From contig JAWPHD010006774.1 in the NCBI GenBank assembly GCA_037043455.1, positions 62,001 to 126,000 of the forward strand: DNA of 64,000 nt. Direction: 5' to 3'. The position numbers and the translations under genes were made by a program. This DNA is from Cyrtodaria siliqua (Eukaryota; Mollusca; Bivalvia; Adapedonta; Hiatellidae). The notes under the pieces were generated by a model that had not been told where the DNA came from, made no database searches, and saw nothing but the letters and a program-made list of their open reading frames with translations. Positions 11,806-22,214 of the stretch are shown one piece after another (position 1 is the stretch's first letter; every line of letters begins with the position of its first letter).

Positions 11806-11930
11806 ATACCTTATTTAGAGCCGCCCCAAATGACACATAGGAATTCGAGAACCTGTCTTACTCTTACTAATTATATATATTAATAATTTCTATGGTTGTT
11901 TATCGTGCTTGGAGGATAGACTCCCCAGTT
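11806..11930 (-). mobile_element. SINE-1 body fragment, diverged
   Basis: Contains the complement of the SINE-1 blocks: TTATTTAGAGCCGCCCC, CATAGGAATTCGAGAACCTG, ATGGTTGTTTATCGTGCTTG and GGAGGATAGA. Head and tail are missing. Confidence 0.55.
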
Positions 11931-12600
11931 TCAATCCCAATCAAACAAAAGAGGCTGAGGCACAAACAAGGCTGAGGGAAGATGTATTGCGTGATAACAC
12001 AGAAACTCAGTGGTGCATGTGTGACTTGAACCGGAAGCTCCAGATTGCTATCATCCACCATGCTATTGCTGGGCCATGCCAGCACATTATGTTAAGTCGG
12101 GGTCTTGCTTAAGTTTAATAATTTAGATGTAATACAGGGACCTTTTTATTTTGTTTGTTTAATTTTACATATGTACTAAGCACAATATGACCTATTTATG
12201 TGTCGATTTGCTGTAAAACACCATTTTTATTTTTAGTATAAAAAGTCTGAGACTAAGTGCAGGCACAGACCTAATAACAAATTATTAATATGTCTGTGGT
12301 GCAGGACTGGTGCACAATGCCACATATTTTGCAAAGAACAAACATTGATAAATTCATAGCTTTTTTGAAGCTGCGCTTACCTACATACTGGCTAATACAA
12401 GGCTCTTGATGTAGTTATACTGTGAGACTGGGAAATTTGACTTGAATCTGGCTATGGTAATACTGCACACTGCCTCTAGCTAACTTAGTCTTAGCATACC
12501 TGAAAAAAACAAGTCATATATGATATTGTTTCATTTGTTTTTAATATTAATAACTCTGTCCAACTTTCTCAATGCTAACAATGTCAGCATTCCATAACAT
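11931..12600. other. Unassigned sequence
   Basis: No supported gene. A possible tRNA-like pair of boxes at 12018-12078 was considered too weak. Confidence 0.35.
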
Positions 12601-12626
12601 TTTACTTAAAACTTGTTGCCATAGAA

Positions 12627-12839
12627 ATGCCACCATATGTCACGCAACCCACGAGAATATCACGACAGTCCCATCCCCTGGCTTATAGACAGATTCACAC
12701 CTCTGTTGACTACTATAAGTATTCATTTTTCCCGCTCGCCATTGTACAGTGGAACAGACTGCCAGCAGACATAGCAAAGCTTCCAAGTTTGGATTCATTC
12801 AAATTGGCCGTTTGCACCGTCTCCCACTCCATGCCTTAA
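12627..12839 (+). pseudogene. LINE retrotransposon, extreme C-terminus of the RT protein
   Basis: A 70-codon frame ends in a block typical of the C-terminus of jockey/CR1-type non-LTR retrotransposon polymerases: a basic stretch (SRQSHPLAYRQI), then DYYKYSFFP, a conserved W in IVQWNRLP, and LPSLDSFK. In that group this segment lies just before the stop codon and is thought to be part of the post-RT domain. Only this tail survives. No RT motif is found upstream, consistent with a severely 5'-truncated insertion. The stop follows soon after the conserved block, as expected. Assignment to the jockey/CR1 group rests on remembered family features. Confidence 0.75.
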
Positions 12840-14214
12840 ACAAGAAACGCTGTTTTTATCTTTTAAAAATCACGTTGTCTTGCTCAGACTTTTAACAGTT
12901 AACCCTATTATCTTTATTTCACCTTCACCTGTTTTTAAGACGTCTTTTACCCCTTTTATCTTACTCACACTGCACAGACGCGCACCTGCACATAATCTTC
13001 GAAAGAGGGTGATGCAGTATATATAGATAGAAAACACAACTGGAATTGAAAGTGGTGCTTTACAGAAGATGATACTGTCCAAAATGTAAGTCACAGGTGG
13101 CATTCATGAACAAATAGTAAATTTTCAAGGCTTACATTTTCATCAATTATTCATCACTCATGTGTTCTAAAAAATTATCAGAATTAAGTTAATATATATC
13201 AACCACCACGTTTTACATGTTTCAACGTTAAACACTTGTCATACAGAAATTAAAAGTGTATTTACTTACATAGGCTACAGTGCAGACAATGCCATGACCC
13301 ATTTCAGGCATTTGCTGGTGTGTTCCACTTTTCAATTTTAATTCTCAACATTGTCTACTGTAATAGATCTATTTGTTTGTAGTTTGTAAATTACGCACTC
13401 ATGCAAAACTTGGAATTGTATACGATCGTGACTGTAACACTGTTTTAATTCTACTCCTGTGCAAATAAATTGAAATAGTCCATCGGTCAATCGGGCCGTA
13501 TGTGTAAACGATCTATCTGTGTATGTACACGGATCAGCATTATTTGACCTTTGAATGTGTGTGAGCTATTTTTAGCACATTCCTTAGCTATTTATAAACG
13601 TTCAGTTCAATTCACAATATTTAGTTTCTGTGACTGTGTGACATTATGATGTTAATTTGTCCAGGGAGAAGTGGGTTTGTGGCGTGCGACTGTCTTGCCC
13701 TGGGCTGGGTGTTTTTCTGTGTCGCCGCCATTTTGAATAGCCTCTGAAAGAGTGAAATGCAGGTACCAACTTTCAAAACGGGCACGCAAAATGTATATTC
13801 ACGAAAAAATAAGAAATTTTCAAAAAAGGTAGATCAGGTAATGATCTTCGACTCCTGTCAATTTCAACAATATTTAAGAATATACAATTTTTGTACCCGT
13901 TTTAAAACATTGGCAATTTCGAAGAAAACAAAAACTTTTTTTTTTCGATCTTCGCATTTGTACCGCGATTTCCGACTATGATATCTCAATAAAACCTGTC
14001 AACACGATTGTTTTATAAATCTCCGACATAATAACTGACTTCTGATATGATTTGTTTTCTTTGCCATCTAGTATAAGCTTTAAACTAGTGTTTCTAAAAA
14101 GAGTACTATAAAATCCGCGCATCTGCACGTGCTTGCAAAATGGGAACTACGTTGCCTCCAACACCAATTATTTATGTTTGAGTTATGCGGTTCAAGCACG
14201 TGAAATGACTTCTC
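12840..14214. other. Long stretch without recognisable genes
   Basis: AT-rich with no repeat family that I could link elsewhere. A GTCGCCGCCATTTTGAATAG word near 13721 resembles foldback-arm sequence but has no inverted partner nearby. Confidence 0.35.
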
Positions 14215-14455
14215 TGCTCCCGTACTGGTATGACAATAGCGTAAGTGAGGTTTGTCTTTTAATCCGCAGTGGTCTTTTTTCACTGACCGTTCCAAGACGG
14301 TACCCATATTGTCAACCCTATTGACGACCCTTTATGTTTTTGATGTTTCAAATTTTGATTCTATGCTTCCTTGCAATTGTTGTCTGTATGCGTGTTTTTA
14401 ATTGACTGTGTTTTGTGAATGCTACAGTTACTGTTCTACTTTTATATTTACTTTA
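14215..14455 (+). mobile_element. R1 3' UTR fragment
   Basis: Diverged R1 3' end: ACTGACCGTTCCAAGACGGT, CATATTGTCAACCC, then TTGACTGTGTTTTGTGAATG and CTACAG. No coding part. Confidence 0.65.
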
Positions 14456-14890
14456 GGAGACCCAAAGTTCAAAAGTTCATATTTACCAAGAATGAAGATG
14501 TAGGTCAACTGAGACCGTGACTTACTTGTTGACCTACATGTGTCACTGTAGGTCCATCATACTGTAGATCAAATTTAACCTTGACTTTATATGTTGGTGT
14601 TGGCGTTTTTTTTTGAAGGAGAAGAAAACAATTTCAGAATGTTATGAACAAAGTTTCAAACATATAAGCCTTATTGATTTCGAGTTTCGAGAGGGAAAGA
14701 AAGAAGAACAATTAAACTACCCAATATGCCTGTCGTATGTTTGCTTTTTGCAGTAAGAACGGTAGTTACTTTAATTGTCAGGATTCAATGTCAGTTATTT
14801 TACTTATATTTATATAAGGGTGAGAAAATACTTACATCTACAAAATACCTTTCAAAAAGCACTGGATCCCCGAGGGGATACGAAAATGTT
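14456..14890. other. Unassigned spacer
   Basis: Nothing recognised. A short imperfect inverted pair (GTAGGTCAAC / GTTGACCTAC, near 14500-14540) could form a local hairpin. Confidence 0.35.
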
Positions 14891-14940
14891 AGAATAAATT
14901 AATAGATGGGGAAAAAAACATTTATACAGTTCTACAGTTT

Positions 14941-14979
14941 ATAAAAACCCAAGCGCTTTCGGCTATCGCCTTCATCAGG
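14941..14979 (-). ncRNA. Hammerhead-ribozyme-like core in PLE terminal repeat
   Basis: The minus strand reads CTGATGA, A, GGC, GATA, GCC, GAAA, then GCGCTTGGGTTTTTAT. CUGAUGA and GAAA are the two invariant hammerhead core strands, and GGC/GCC would close stem II. An extra A sits between the core and stem II. I could not identify a convincing stem III or NUH cleavage site, so activity is unproven. Confidence 0.5.
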
Positions 14980-15129
14980 GGTACACAAATACGAAAATAA
15001 CAAATACGAACGAAAAAACACTAAAATACACGGCAGTTTAAATAAAACTCTTTAAAAAACAAGTTATCGTTTGGCAGTGTTGCAGAAACTGGTTACTTTG
15101 AATAGACACCCTGGAGCCAAATGTGATAC

Positions 15130-15593
15130 TAATAAAAGAAAATATCTGGTTGGATGAGCGTAAAACTGTACCCTGACATTTAGTTATGAAGAGAGAGTAA
15201 AAATGTGAAAAAGATAACACAAACCCTACCTCAAAACCTAAAACCTAAAATCGATACTGCAGGATAAAGTATAAAGCAACTCCAAAGCTAAAAAAAAACA
15301 ATGAATAGGCTAAACAAATTAAATTAAATAAATGGAGATATTTTGATCAAGGGAAGTAACAAAAGTACTAATAATAAAACATTGCTGGTTGGATGAAAGT
15401 AAAATTGTACGCTGACATTTATGATCAGTTATGAAGGGAGAGTATGTGAGTGAATAACCCTACCTCTATACCTAAGACAAAGAATCGATACTGCAGGACA
15501 TAGTAAAAACAACTCCAAAGTTAATTGAAACTATGAATAATGCTACAATAATATATAAATGGAGAAAATTGGATCAAGGGAAGTAATAAAAAC
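15130..15593. repeat. ~236-bp tandem duplication in the PLE 3' UTR
   Basis: Copy a (15130-15365) and copy b (15366-15593) share in order ACTAATAA, CTGGTTGGATGA, TGACATTTA, AATCGATACTGCAGGA, AACTCCAAAG and GATCAAGGGAAGTAA. They differ by small indels. Confidence 0.8.
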
Positions 15594-15635
15594 CGGAGTA
15601 TGTGTGTTTACATTTATATATTCTGTAAGATGTTT

Positions 15636-15801
15636 CTAGTCCCCTTTGTTGATTCCTACTGGATGTTTTGTGTTAAAGCGTCTTATCCAGTACGTTTCAC
15701 GCAATTTACGTTCTGCGTCGGTCCAATTTGGATTGTGTTCAATGCATGTCAGAGACAAGTCTTTGAACGTGTGGCCTTCTGAACTGACAAACCTAACGTT
15801 T
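15636..15801 (-). pseudogene. GIY-YIG endonuclease C-terminus of a Penelope-like element
   Basis: An uninterrupted minus-strand frame of about 54 codons ends at a TAG (15636-15638). It includes HTFKDLSLTCIEHNPNW, then ERKLRETYWI, then RFNTKHPVGINKGD. The E-x2-WI-x2-[LF]-x-T-x2-P-x-G-[LI]-N signature is the distal part of GIY-YIG endonucleases attached to PLE reverse transcriptases. The Glu followed by WI belongs to the conserved metal-binding region. The N-terminal GIY and YIG strands are lost with the 5' truncation. The final two thirds of the frame look intact, so the insertion may be fairly young. Confidence 0.8.
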
Positions 15802-15926
15802 AAACACAAAACATCCAGTAGGAATCAACATATATTTTCGTGTCTGTGTATCCCTGATGAAGGCGTAAGCCGAAACCGTTTGGGTTTTTATCAACTGTAG
15901 CACTGTATAAATGTTTTTCCCCATCT
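15800..15926 (+). mobile_element. Second Penelope-like end, opposite orientation
   Basis: On the plus strand LNTKHPVGIN is encoded at about 15803-15833. This is the same endonuclease segment that the minus copy encodes near 15650-15680. It is followed within 20 bases by the terminal segment with a hammerhead-like core and then by TTTTTCCCCATCTA and a (TA)n run. It matches 14895-14998 in inverted orientation. This copy lacks the 3' UTR with the 236-bp duplication. Confidence 0.75.
15852..15891 (+). ncRNA. Hammerhead-ribozyme-like core in inverted PLE end
   Basis: CTGATGA, A, GGC, GTAA, GCC, GAAAC, then CGTTTGGGTTTTTAT. Same architecture as the minus-strand motif at 14941-14979, with compensated stem II (GGC/GCC) and a different loop. 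A cleavage site was not identified. Confidence 0.5.
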
Positions 15927-15951
15927 ATATATATATATATATATATATATA
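15927..15951. repeat. (TA)n microsatellite at the PLE terminus
   Basis: About twelve TA units immediately after the CCCCATC terminus. Confidence 0.9.
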
Positions 15952-16386
15952 AACTCTAAATGTTGATTTTGGTCTATTTATTTAAACCGTATGTATATCA
16001 GATTCGACATATTTGACGTTTGAAAATCTTTTTAGCGGAAAAGCAGGTGTGATAAATATTTAGTAAATAAACATTCCTATTAACTCACGTTACATGATTT
16101 GCTTTAAAAGCCAACGTTCATTTTAATAACCGGAAGTTTCATCTATTATCAAAACTACTAAATCAACCTCATTAAAAGCAGACCTTTTATCACGCTACGA
16201 TACTCTCTACGCTACCAGAAGCGGAGAGTATCAAAGCGTAATTAGGATTTGATTTTAATGAGATTGCAGCTAAATTGAAAAGCAACGATTGTTATTTATT
16301 TCAGACTGTATGGTTGACCAAAAGAGGAAACTTTTATTGATGGGTCTTTGTTTAATGCGTAAAGATGTGAAAAGTATACTGTAAAT
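15952..16386. other. Unassigned spacer
   Basis: Contains a local imperfect palindrome near 16195-16235 (CGATACTCTC / GAGAGTATC). Nothing coding recognised. Confidence 0.35.
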
Positions 16387-16500
16387 AACTACTGAAAAGT
16401 GGATCCCTTGAAAGCAACACACACAAACAAGAAATAAAAGTAGCAGACTCGGTTTTATTGAGTCGGTTCATGAGAAATGTAAAGTGCAACACCTCTCAAT
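16387..16500 (+). repeat. Repeat C, left half
   Basis: Shares TGAAAAG.GGATCCCTTG, AGACTCGGTTTTATTGAGTC and AGTGCAACACCTCTCA with the full tandem copies at 29204-29708. Confidence 0.65.
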
Positions 16501-16894
16501 ATTAAAATCATAATTATATCTCTTAGAACTGAAGATTTGATTCTTGGCACGTACTTCCAAACTGACTGTAAACAACTTACAAGTTTTGTTTCCCCACACA
16601 TATGACACCTGTATTCAATTTGTTTGATAATAATAAAAAAACTGCTCATTACCACAAAAACAGCAATAACAAAATATGCCAATAATGCGTGATTCGTGCT
16701 ACTGTGGTTATTCTCTTTATTAATTAATAAATTAATATACTTACTTCCCCCACACACGTTGTTTTATCTGCCATACCATGTTAACATCATAGCGTTATTT
16801 CATGATGTTAATTAACACGGAAATACAAACTAGTAAATAGCACGTGCTAAATTGTTTTAATATTAATTCGGAGAGGCAGCAATGTAACTTTGAA
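16501..16894. other. Unassigned spacer
   Basis: A minus-strand open frame (16455-16757, 100 codons) with one hydrophobic stretch overlaps repeat C. I do not support it as a gene. Confidence 0.35.
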
Positions 16895-17165
16895 AACACG
16901 TTATGTTATAACCTGGCAGGATAAGAATGAGATTGGATGCACCCTAGACGCAGCTTTAAAGCCCAAGCGGCCTTTTTGCTGCTGACCGTTCCAAGGTGGT
17001 AGCCCTATTGCCAACCCATTTGTGTTTGTAAGGTCACGTGCATTGCTTCTTTCTAACATTATAATTGTTGTTTGTCCTAGAGTTTTTGGTTGACTTTTAA
17101 TATAATGCCTGATATATTTCTGATTTCCTTTATACGTTTCTGGAAAAATAAACACAATGAACATG
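16895..17165 (+). mobile_element. R1 3' UTR fragment
   Basis: R1 blocks TGACCGTTCCAAGGTGGTAG, CCCTATTGCCAACCCATTTG and TTTTTGGTTGACTTTTAATA. Non-coding. Confidence 0.7.
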
Positions 17166-17698
17166 AATTCAGGAAGACTTTACCCCTCCGTCTGGATAAG
17201 CAGTGACCCTTAACTGGGAACCCATTTGTTCATAATAGGCAGTATGCTATCTTGGAATATGTATAATGTTGTTGTGTTTTTGCTTGCAATGCATTTTGTT
17301 GTGTCATTTTTTCGAATTTTGACAAATCTTTATTTGCAACTTTAAAGCAGATGTTGGCTTCAGTAATGATAATTCCGATATATACTTTATCTGCTGGGTA
17401 CCAGCCGAGTTAGATTCAGTTCGAATTTAATCTGTCCGTATCAGATTAGAAATTAGTAGGCAACTCATAGATAATATGTTAGTCTGAATGATTACGTTTT
17501 CTCCCGACAGATGACAATACGAAAGTAAAGGAATTTTGCGATTCAACGACACAGATGTCAGCACAATATTAACCAACTACGGTCAAACACCGTCCCAAAT
17601 CACAGTGATATTGCTTTTAACTAAAATATCCCTGTAGTAAGCCACCTCTATAATTGCCTATTTAGTGGCCAACTATTTAATCCTTAGAAATCAATGTT
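17166..17698. other. Unassigned spacer
   Basis: Nothing recognised. Confidence 0.35.
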
Positions 17699-17808
17699 AG
17701 ACTATTTATCAGAGGGAGTGACTACTGACCCGAGAGGCGGCACGCCGAGTGCAATGGTATCCTTCAAGGGTCAGTAGTCACTCCCGAGGATAAATAGTTC
17801 TAATCCAT
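17699..17808. repeat. Long hairpin (inverted repeat with ~30-base loop)
   Basis: The arm ACTATTTATC..GGGAGTGACTACTGACCC (from 17701) pairs with GGGTCAGTAGTCACTCCC..GATAAATAGT (to 17807). The loop is GC-rich. It resembles a short palindromic MITE; no target duplication was resolved. Confidence 0.75.
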
Positions 17809-17946
17809 TGACTCCAAATGCATTAGATAGTTGTTTTATTATATATCATTAAATATAACAGTTTTGATTTTTTACTAATAAAATTAAAATTTCCATTGTG
17901 AGCCGTGCAAACAATTTATCTGCTTCCTTTGTTCATTTAAACAAGC

Positions 17947-18403
17947 GCGTCACTGACACAGATCGACTATTGTATGGTCACGTGACGCTGCGTCACTGAC
18001 ACAGATCGACTATTGCACGGTCACGTTACGCTGCGTCACTTATTGCACGGTCACGTGACGCTGCGTCATTGACACAGATCGACTATTGCACGGTCACGTG
18101 ACGCTGCATCACTGACACATATCCACTATTGCACGGTCACGTTACGCTGCGTCACTTATTGCACGGTCACGTGACGCTGCGTCACTGACACAGATTGACT
18201 ATTGCACGGTCACGTAATGCTGCGTCACTGACACATATCCACTATTGCACGGCTATTGCGCGGTCACGTGACGCTACGACACTGACACATATCCACTGTT
18301 GCACGGTCGCGTGACGCTGCGTCACTGACACATATCGACTTTTGCACGGTCACGTGACGCTGCGTCACTGACACAGATCCACTATTGCACGGTCATGTAA
18401 CGC
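17947..18403. repeat. 43-bp tandem array carrying GTCACGTGAC
   Basis: About eleven units of CGTCACTGACACAGATCGAC followed by TATTGCACG and GTCACGTGACGCTG. Some units are 13 bp shorter. The 10-bp palindrome GTCACGTGAC is intact in at least six units and mutated by one or two bases in the others (CACGTTAC, CACGTAAT, CGCGTGAC). There is no coding potential. CACGTG is the E-box core bound by bHLH-leucine-zipper factors. Confidence 0.9.
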
Positions 18404-19204
18404 TTTGCTATTTTTTTAGCGCGTCAATGACAAAGATGTACTTTTGCATGCTAAATTTACTATTGCACGGTAACGTGATAAACTATGGAACGGTTGGCAT
18501 ATTTCCAGTGAGAATGGTCAACGTCTTGACTGCTTCTAGATCAATGAAAAACGCTTATATTTTATGAAATATAATAATTTAACCTAAGTTATTAAATGTT
18601 ATATACAGCTACATGTATAGATTGCTGACATATATAGGAGGAGGAATTTACTAAGTTCGAAACAAAAGCTCGTATGATTAGTGTATAGAACTCGTTAGGC
18701 GGATCAATAAAAGATATAATTTAAGGGAAAAGGACTGAGGCCTATGCTTAGATGTATATATATGTCCTCATTATACTTAATTATTTTGTAAATCAAACAG
18801 AATCGTATCGTTTTTCACTGATTATCATAGTTCTGTGGGTCAATACACGTTATAATGATTTAGTTTGAGGGAAACATTTATCATTAATGAAATATGAATG
18901 TTTGTCTTATGATCAACTGATCTTTAGATTTATATGTCTGAGCAAACGATGTATCAGAAACATCGATTAAGGATAAGCACTATTTAAATGTCGGATCAGT
19001 ATGTTAACCAGAGAGATAATTTTATGACAGGTTATATTTATTATTTTTAATAATATATAGCACGCCATGCTTTCTACAGCCTACATCTCTTTCGGACACA
19101 GTAATTAAAATTAAATGGCGGGTATACTTTGTGTTTAACTTAAAGGTTAACAGACGCAGCCAAAGGCTCAAACATGAATGTCACTTTCTACAATCTTAGT
19201 CTGT
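18404..19204. other. AT-rich sequence, nothing recognised
   Basis: A 60-codon plus frame (18385-18567) begins inside the array and has no recognisable features. Confidence 0.35.
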
Positions 19205-19330
19205 TAACTCAGGAAAAGTGGATGGTCTGACTCCACCACAATAAAACATCGACCGTCATATATAACTTTACACGTGTTGAAAATGACGTAAAACGCCATA
19301 CAAACAAAGAACAAACATTCAAAATTTGTA
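19205..19330 (+). mobile_element. SINE-2 3' portion
   Basis: CAGGAAAAGTGGATG.., CTCCACCACAATAAAACATC, GACCGTCATATATAACTTTA and GTGTTGAAAATGACGTAAAA match the 3' part of the SINE-2 copy at 19570-19815, a few hundred bases away in the same orientation. Confidence 0.65.
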
Positions 19331-19569
19331 AAACATCAAAACGCATAACTAAATGAGTATTATATGCATATTGATACACAATACCAATATCAAGTATCTG
19401 TATAAATACGACAGTTGTTTCATGTTCGATTTAGGCAGAACACAATCTTTAATTCTATATTGTATAAGACATGGCAGCCAAATTGGATAATGAACTATTA
19501 CGCTCGACTAGACTATTACCTTTGTTAACGTGCATCCGATTCACGGAACATCTCGGTTTACGTTTCCAT

Positions 19570-19815
19570 TCGACAGACGAATCTTAGGAAAGTGTCTTTC
19601 CTCACACCTTCGCCTCTCACCGCTGCGGGTTCGAATCCCACGAGGAGCTCGACTTGTAAGTGAGGAAGTGTCGATTTTTACGGATGGCGGGAGGTGTACA
19701 GTACTGGTTCTACCCAGGAAAAGTGAGTGCCTCCACCACAAACAATCGACCGTCATATATAACCTTACATGTGTTGAAAATGACGTGAAACAACATACAA
19801 ACAAATAAACAAACA
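19570..19815 (+). mobile_element. tRNA-related SINE (SINE-2), best copy
   Basis: CGCCTCTCACCGCTGCGG runs into a perfect B box GGTTCGAATCC (19628-19638). The body blocks follow (GAGGAGCTCGACTTGTAAGT, GTACTGGTTCTACCCAGG, TCGACCGTCATATATAACC), and an (ACAA)n-like tail ends the copy near 19815. An A box upstream is not clear. Confidence 0.7.
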
Positions 19816-20489
19816 AACTTTCCTCACACCGAAACAAAACCGTAGCGCCGATGAAGCTGGACACAAGCCCAAAGAACAGAATGTGGAATACATACTATTT
19901 ACACTAGATATTCAGCTAGTCTTAAGTACCGGAACTTTTTAACTAAGTGCCTACTATTTTATAGAAAAGGTATTTAATCCGACAATGCACGTAAAACTAA
20001 TAACGTGTAGCAAATGAGCTCGTTTAATGACTTTCTTTCATAATTCTGAGATATCTTAATTGGCATTTAGTTGAACCTTCATTTTACTCTTCTGTCGATA
20101 TACATATTCTTGTGTAAATATAATTTTCAGAATATCTGCAAATTAGATGTTGCAAGATTTGAAATAATGCATGAAAACAATTTAGTTTTAATCGGGACTA
20201 TTTTACTACAAAAATAATACGTACTTAGGTCTCTTCAATCGAAACGCATATGTTAACATTTCAAACCGAAGCCCGATAGCAGAAAATTACTAAAAAAAAT
20301 AACTCATAGAAATAAAAATTGAAATTATTTAATATAGGTCTATATTTTATCTTTGCAGATCACGCAAAAGCATTTATTATAAACATCGTCATAACTTTTT
20401 TGAATAATCACGTGGCCTAACCATTCGCCCTACTTCATTTGACGTTGACAGAGTCAAATGAGGAACGAGTGTACTCTGGGTAGATATTG
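19816..20489. other. Unassigned spacer
   Basis: Nothing recognised. Confidence 0.35.
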
Positions 20490-20575
20490 TCCACTTTAAA
20501 GCCATGAAGATTGGTATTGGTGATCCAAAAGGACCAGTAAGTAATAACACTACTGATCTGTAGCCGGGGTGACCT
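20490..20575 (+). repeat. Repeat C, right half
   Basis: GTGATCCAAAAGGACCAGTA followed by AGTAATAACACTACTGAT and TGTAGCCGGGG, matching 29375-29440 and 29645-29705. Confidence 0.65.
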
Positions 20576-21884
20576 TTTACAACTTAGTTGACAGAGGGAG
20601 ATGATGTGCTTTCTGGATTGTTTTTCTTTAATAAATTATAAACAAGTACGCCTTACGGCAATTAAAGTATTCCCCCTTAAAGCTGTGTTAGTTATAGAAA
20701 ATGGTCGTCTCCTTGATGAAAATTAAGATATATACTTTTTTTGACAGATTTTGAAAACCTAATGTAGATGATGATATTATAATGCGGAAGAACATTAACG
20801 TAAATGTTCAGGTCTCACATCTCAATTAATTTTCCCATAGGGTTACTGTACAGCCTTTTCTTGAGCTTCAAAGTAGGGCAGCAGACATTGTTGTTGGGTT
20901 AATATCTTCAGTATAGCCAAGACCAGTCATTTAAAACAATAAAATATATAAGTTAGCCAGGTTGTTTTTTATTTCTCGCTCATGTTTTGTGACCCCTATG
21001 GAAAATACAAAATGCATACACTATCTAGCTGAATTTGCGGTGCTTCGGTCAAACACTTCCGAAATTTGAATGAAACCTCATATCAACATGGGATTTTCTG
21101 TATCATCTGTCTTCTACACTGCAGATGTATGCTAAAGCAAAGAAAAAACTATTTTCAAATTAAAAATTGCCTAAATTTGAGAAAAAAATAGATTTATTTT
21201 CTGTTTTCCTTTTGTCTCTGGGTCCGTGAGCTTTCAGGGAAAATAATAGAGGTGTGAGACCTGAACGCCGTCGCCGCCGTGGTCATCGCCGTCAAAAAGT
21301 AATGTATATGTTTTGCCATCTTTCTCGAAGGTGAGATAATGAGAATTCCGATTTCATGTTTGTTTATTTGTTTGATATCCAACAATGTTTAAGTTAATTC
21401 AGGCAGGCATTTTCAGTGGTACGCCAGAATATCTTCAAAGGAATAGTGAATTACTTGGCTGAACGTTTTCGATACATAATTGCATACCATAAATTACAAT
21501 TTTCACTTGCCTTAATGCTACGACAGCAATATTGCAAATATTAACCATGTCTCGGTATTAAAAATGTCTCGATTTGCTATTTGAACAAAACGGTTTCTTA
21601 ACTTTCAAAAGCGTCTGTGGAGAATGATTTCATACATTGATTCACATGTTTAAAAAGTCTTTGTATAAATACGAAGTTATAAACTGTAACTGGTCCATTG
21701 TAAATAAAACATAGAACATAGATTTTAAAACTGGTCAATTTTAAATAAAAACAAAGAACATAGATATTATTTGATGAAGAAGTGGAGGAAAACAATCTTC
21801 ACTTAGAGATGACGTTGGCTCAACATAGGATGGTGAAATTGCCATCGTTAAGTAACATTTGACCATTATCTTATTAGAGGCAGG
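20576..21884. other. Long stretch without recognisable genes
   Basis: AT-rich. A short CGCCGTCGCCGCCGTGGTCA patch near 21268 is the only GC-rich feature. No coding family recognised. Confidence 0.35.
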
Positions 21885-22200
21885 TATGAAAGTCTAACAG
21901 GAATGCATTCATAAAACACAATAAAAAAAAAGCACACAATCAAAACAAACAACAATAACTAGGGAAAGACAAGCAAAGCATGCTACTCCAAAAGCACAAG
22001 ATAGTTGCCAATAGGGGTACCACCTTGGAACGGTCAATGACAAAAAGGCCACCAGGGGTTAAACCAGATTATAGGTTGCACCAAACCTCAATCTTACCGT
22101 GTTGTCCTCCCAATTGAACGGGAAATGTAGCATTCACAGAACACAGTCAACAATAACACACAATCAGAACAAACAACAATTACTATGAAACATACAAGCA
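21885..22200 (-). mobile_element. Two overlapping R1 3' UTR fragments
   Basis: The complement of the R1 block ACCGTTCCAAGGTGGTACCC lies at 22017-22036. A second R1 3' terminus (GGGAAATGTAGCATTCACAG on the plus strand) begins at 22120. One copy therefore abuts or was inserted next to another in the same orientation. Confidence 0.65.
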
Positions 22201-22214
22201 AAACAATTAAATTA

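Larger units (their letters stand above)
14895..15801 (-). mobile_element. Penelope-like element, 3' end (endonuclease C-terminus, 3' UTR, terminal repeat)
   Basis: Read on the minus strand, the order is the C-terminus of a GIY-YIG-type endonuclease (stop at 15636-15638), a ~640-bp 3' UTR containing a two-copy ~236-bp repeat, and a terminal segment with a hammerhead-like core, ending at a GATGGGG-type terminus near 14895. GIY-YIG endonucleases downstream of the RT, and hammerhead motifs in the terminal pseudo-LTRs, are known PLE features. No RT segment is present. At the endonuclease end the element abuts a second, oppositely oriented PLE end (15800-15926). Confidence 0.8.

Noticed and set aside
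12018..12078. Possible minus-strand tRNA-like pair of boxes
   Set aside because: The B-box-like GGTTCAAGTCA deviates at several positions and no stems could be drawn.
17947..18403. CRISPR-like repeat spacing
   Set aside because: Units are contiguous with no unique spacers and the context is animal DNA.
19530..19864. 92- and 107-codon frames
   Set aside because: They lie within SINE-2 on both strands.
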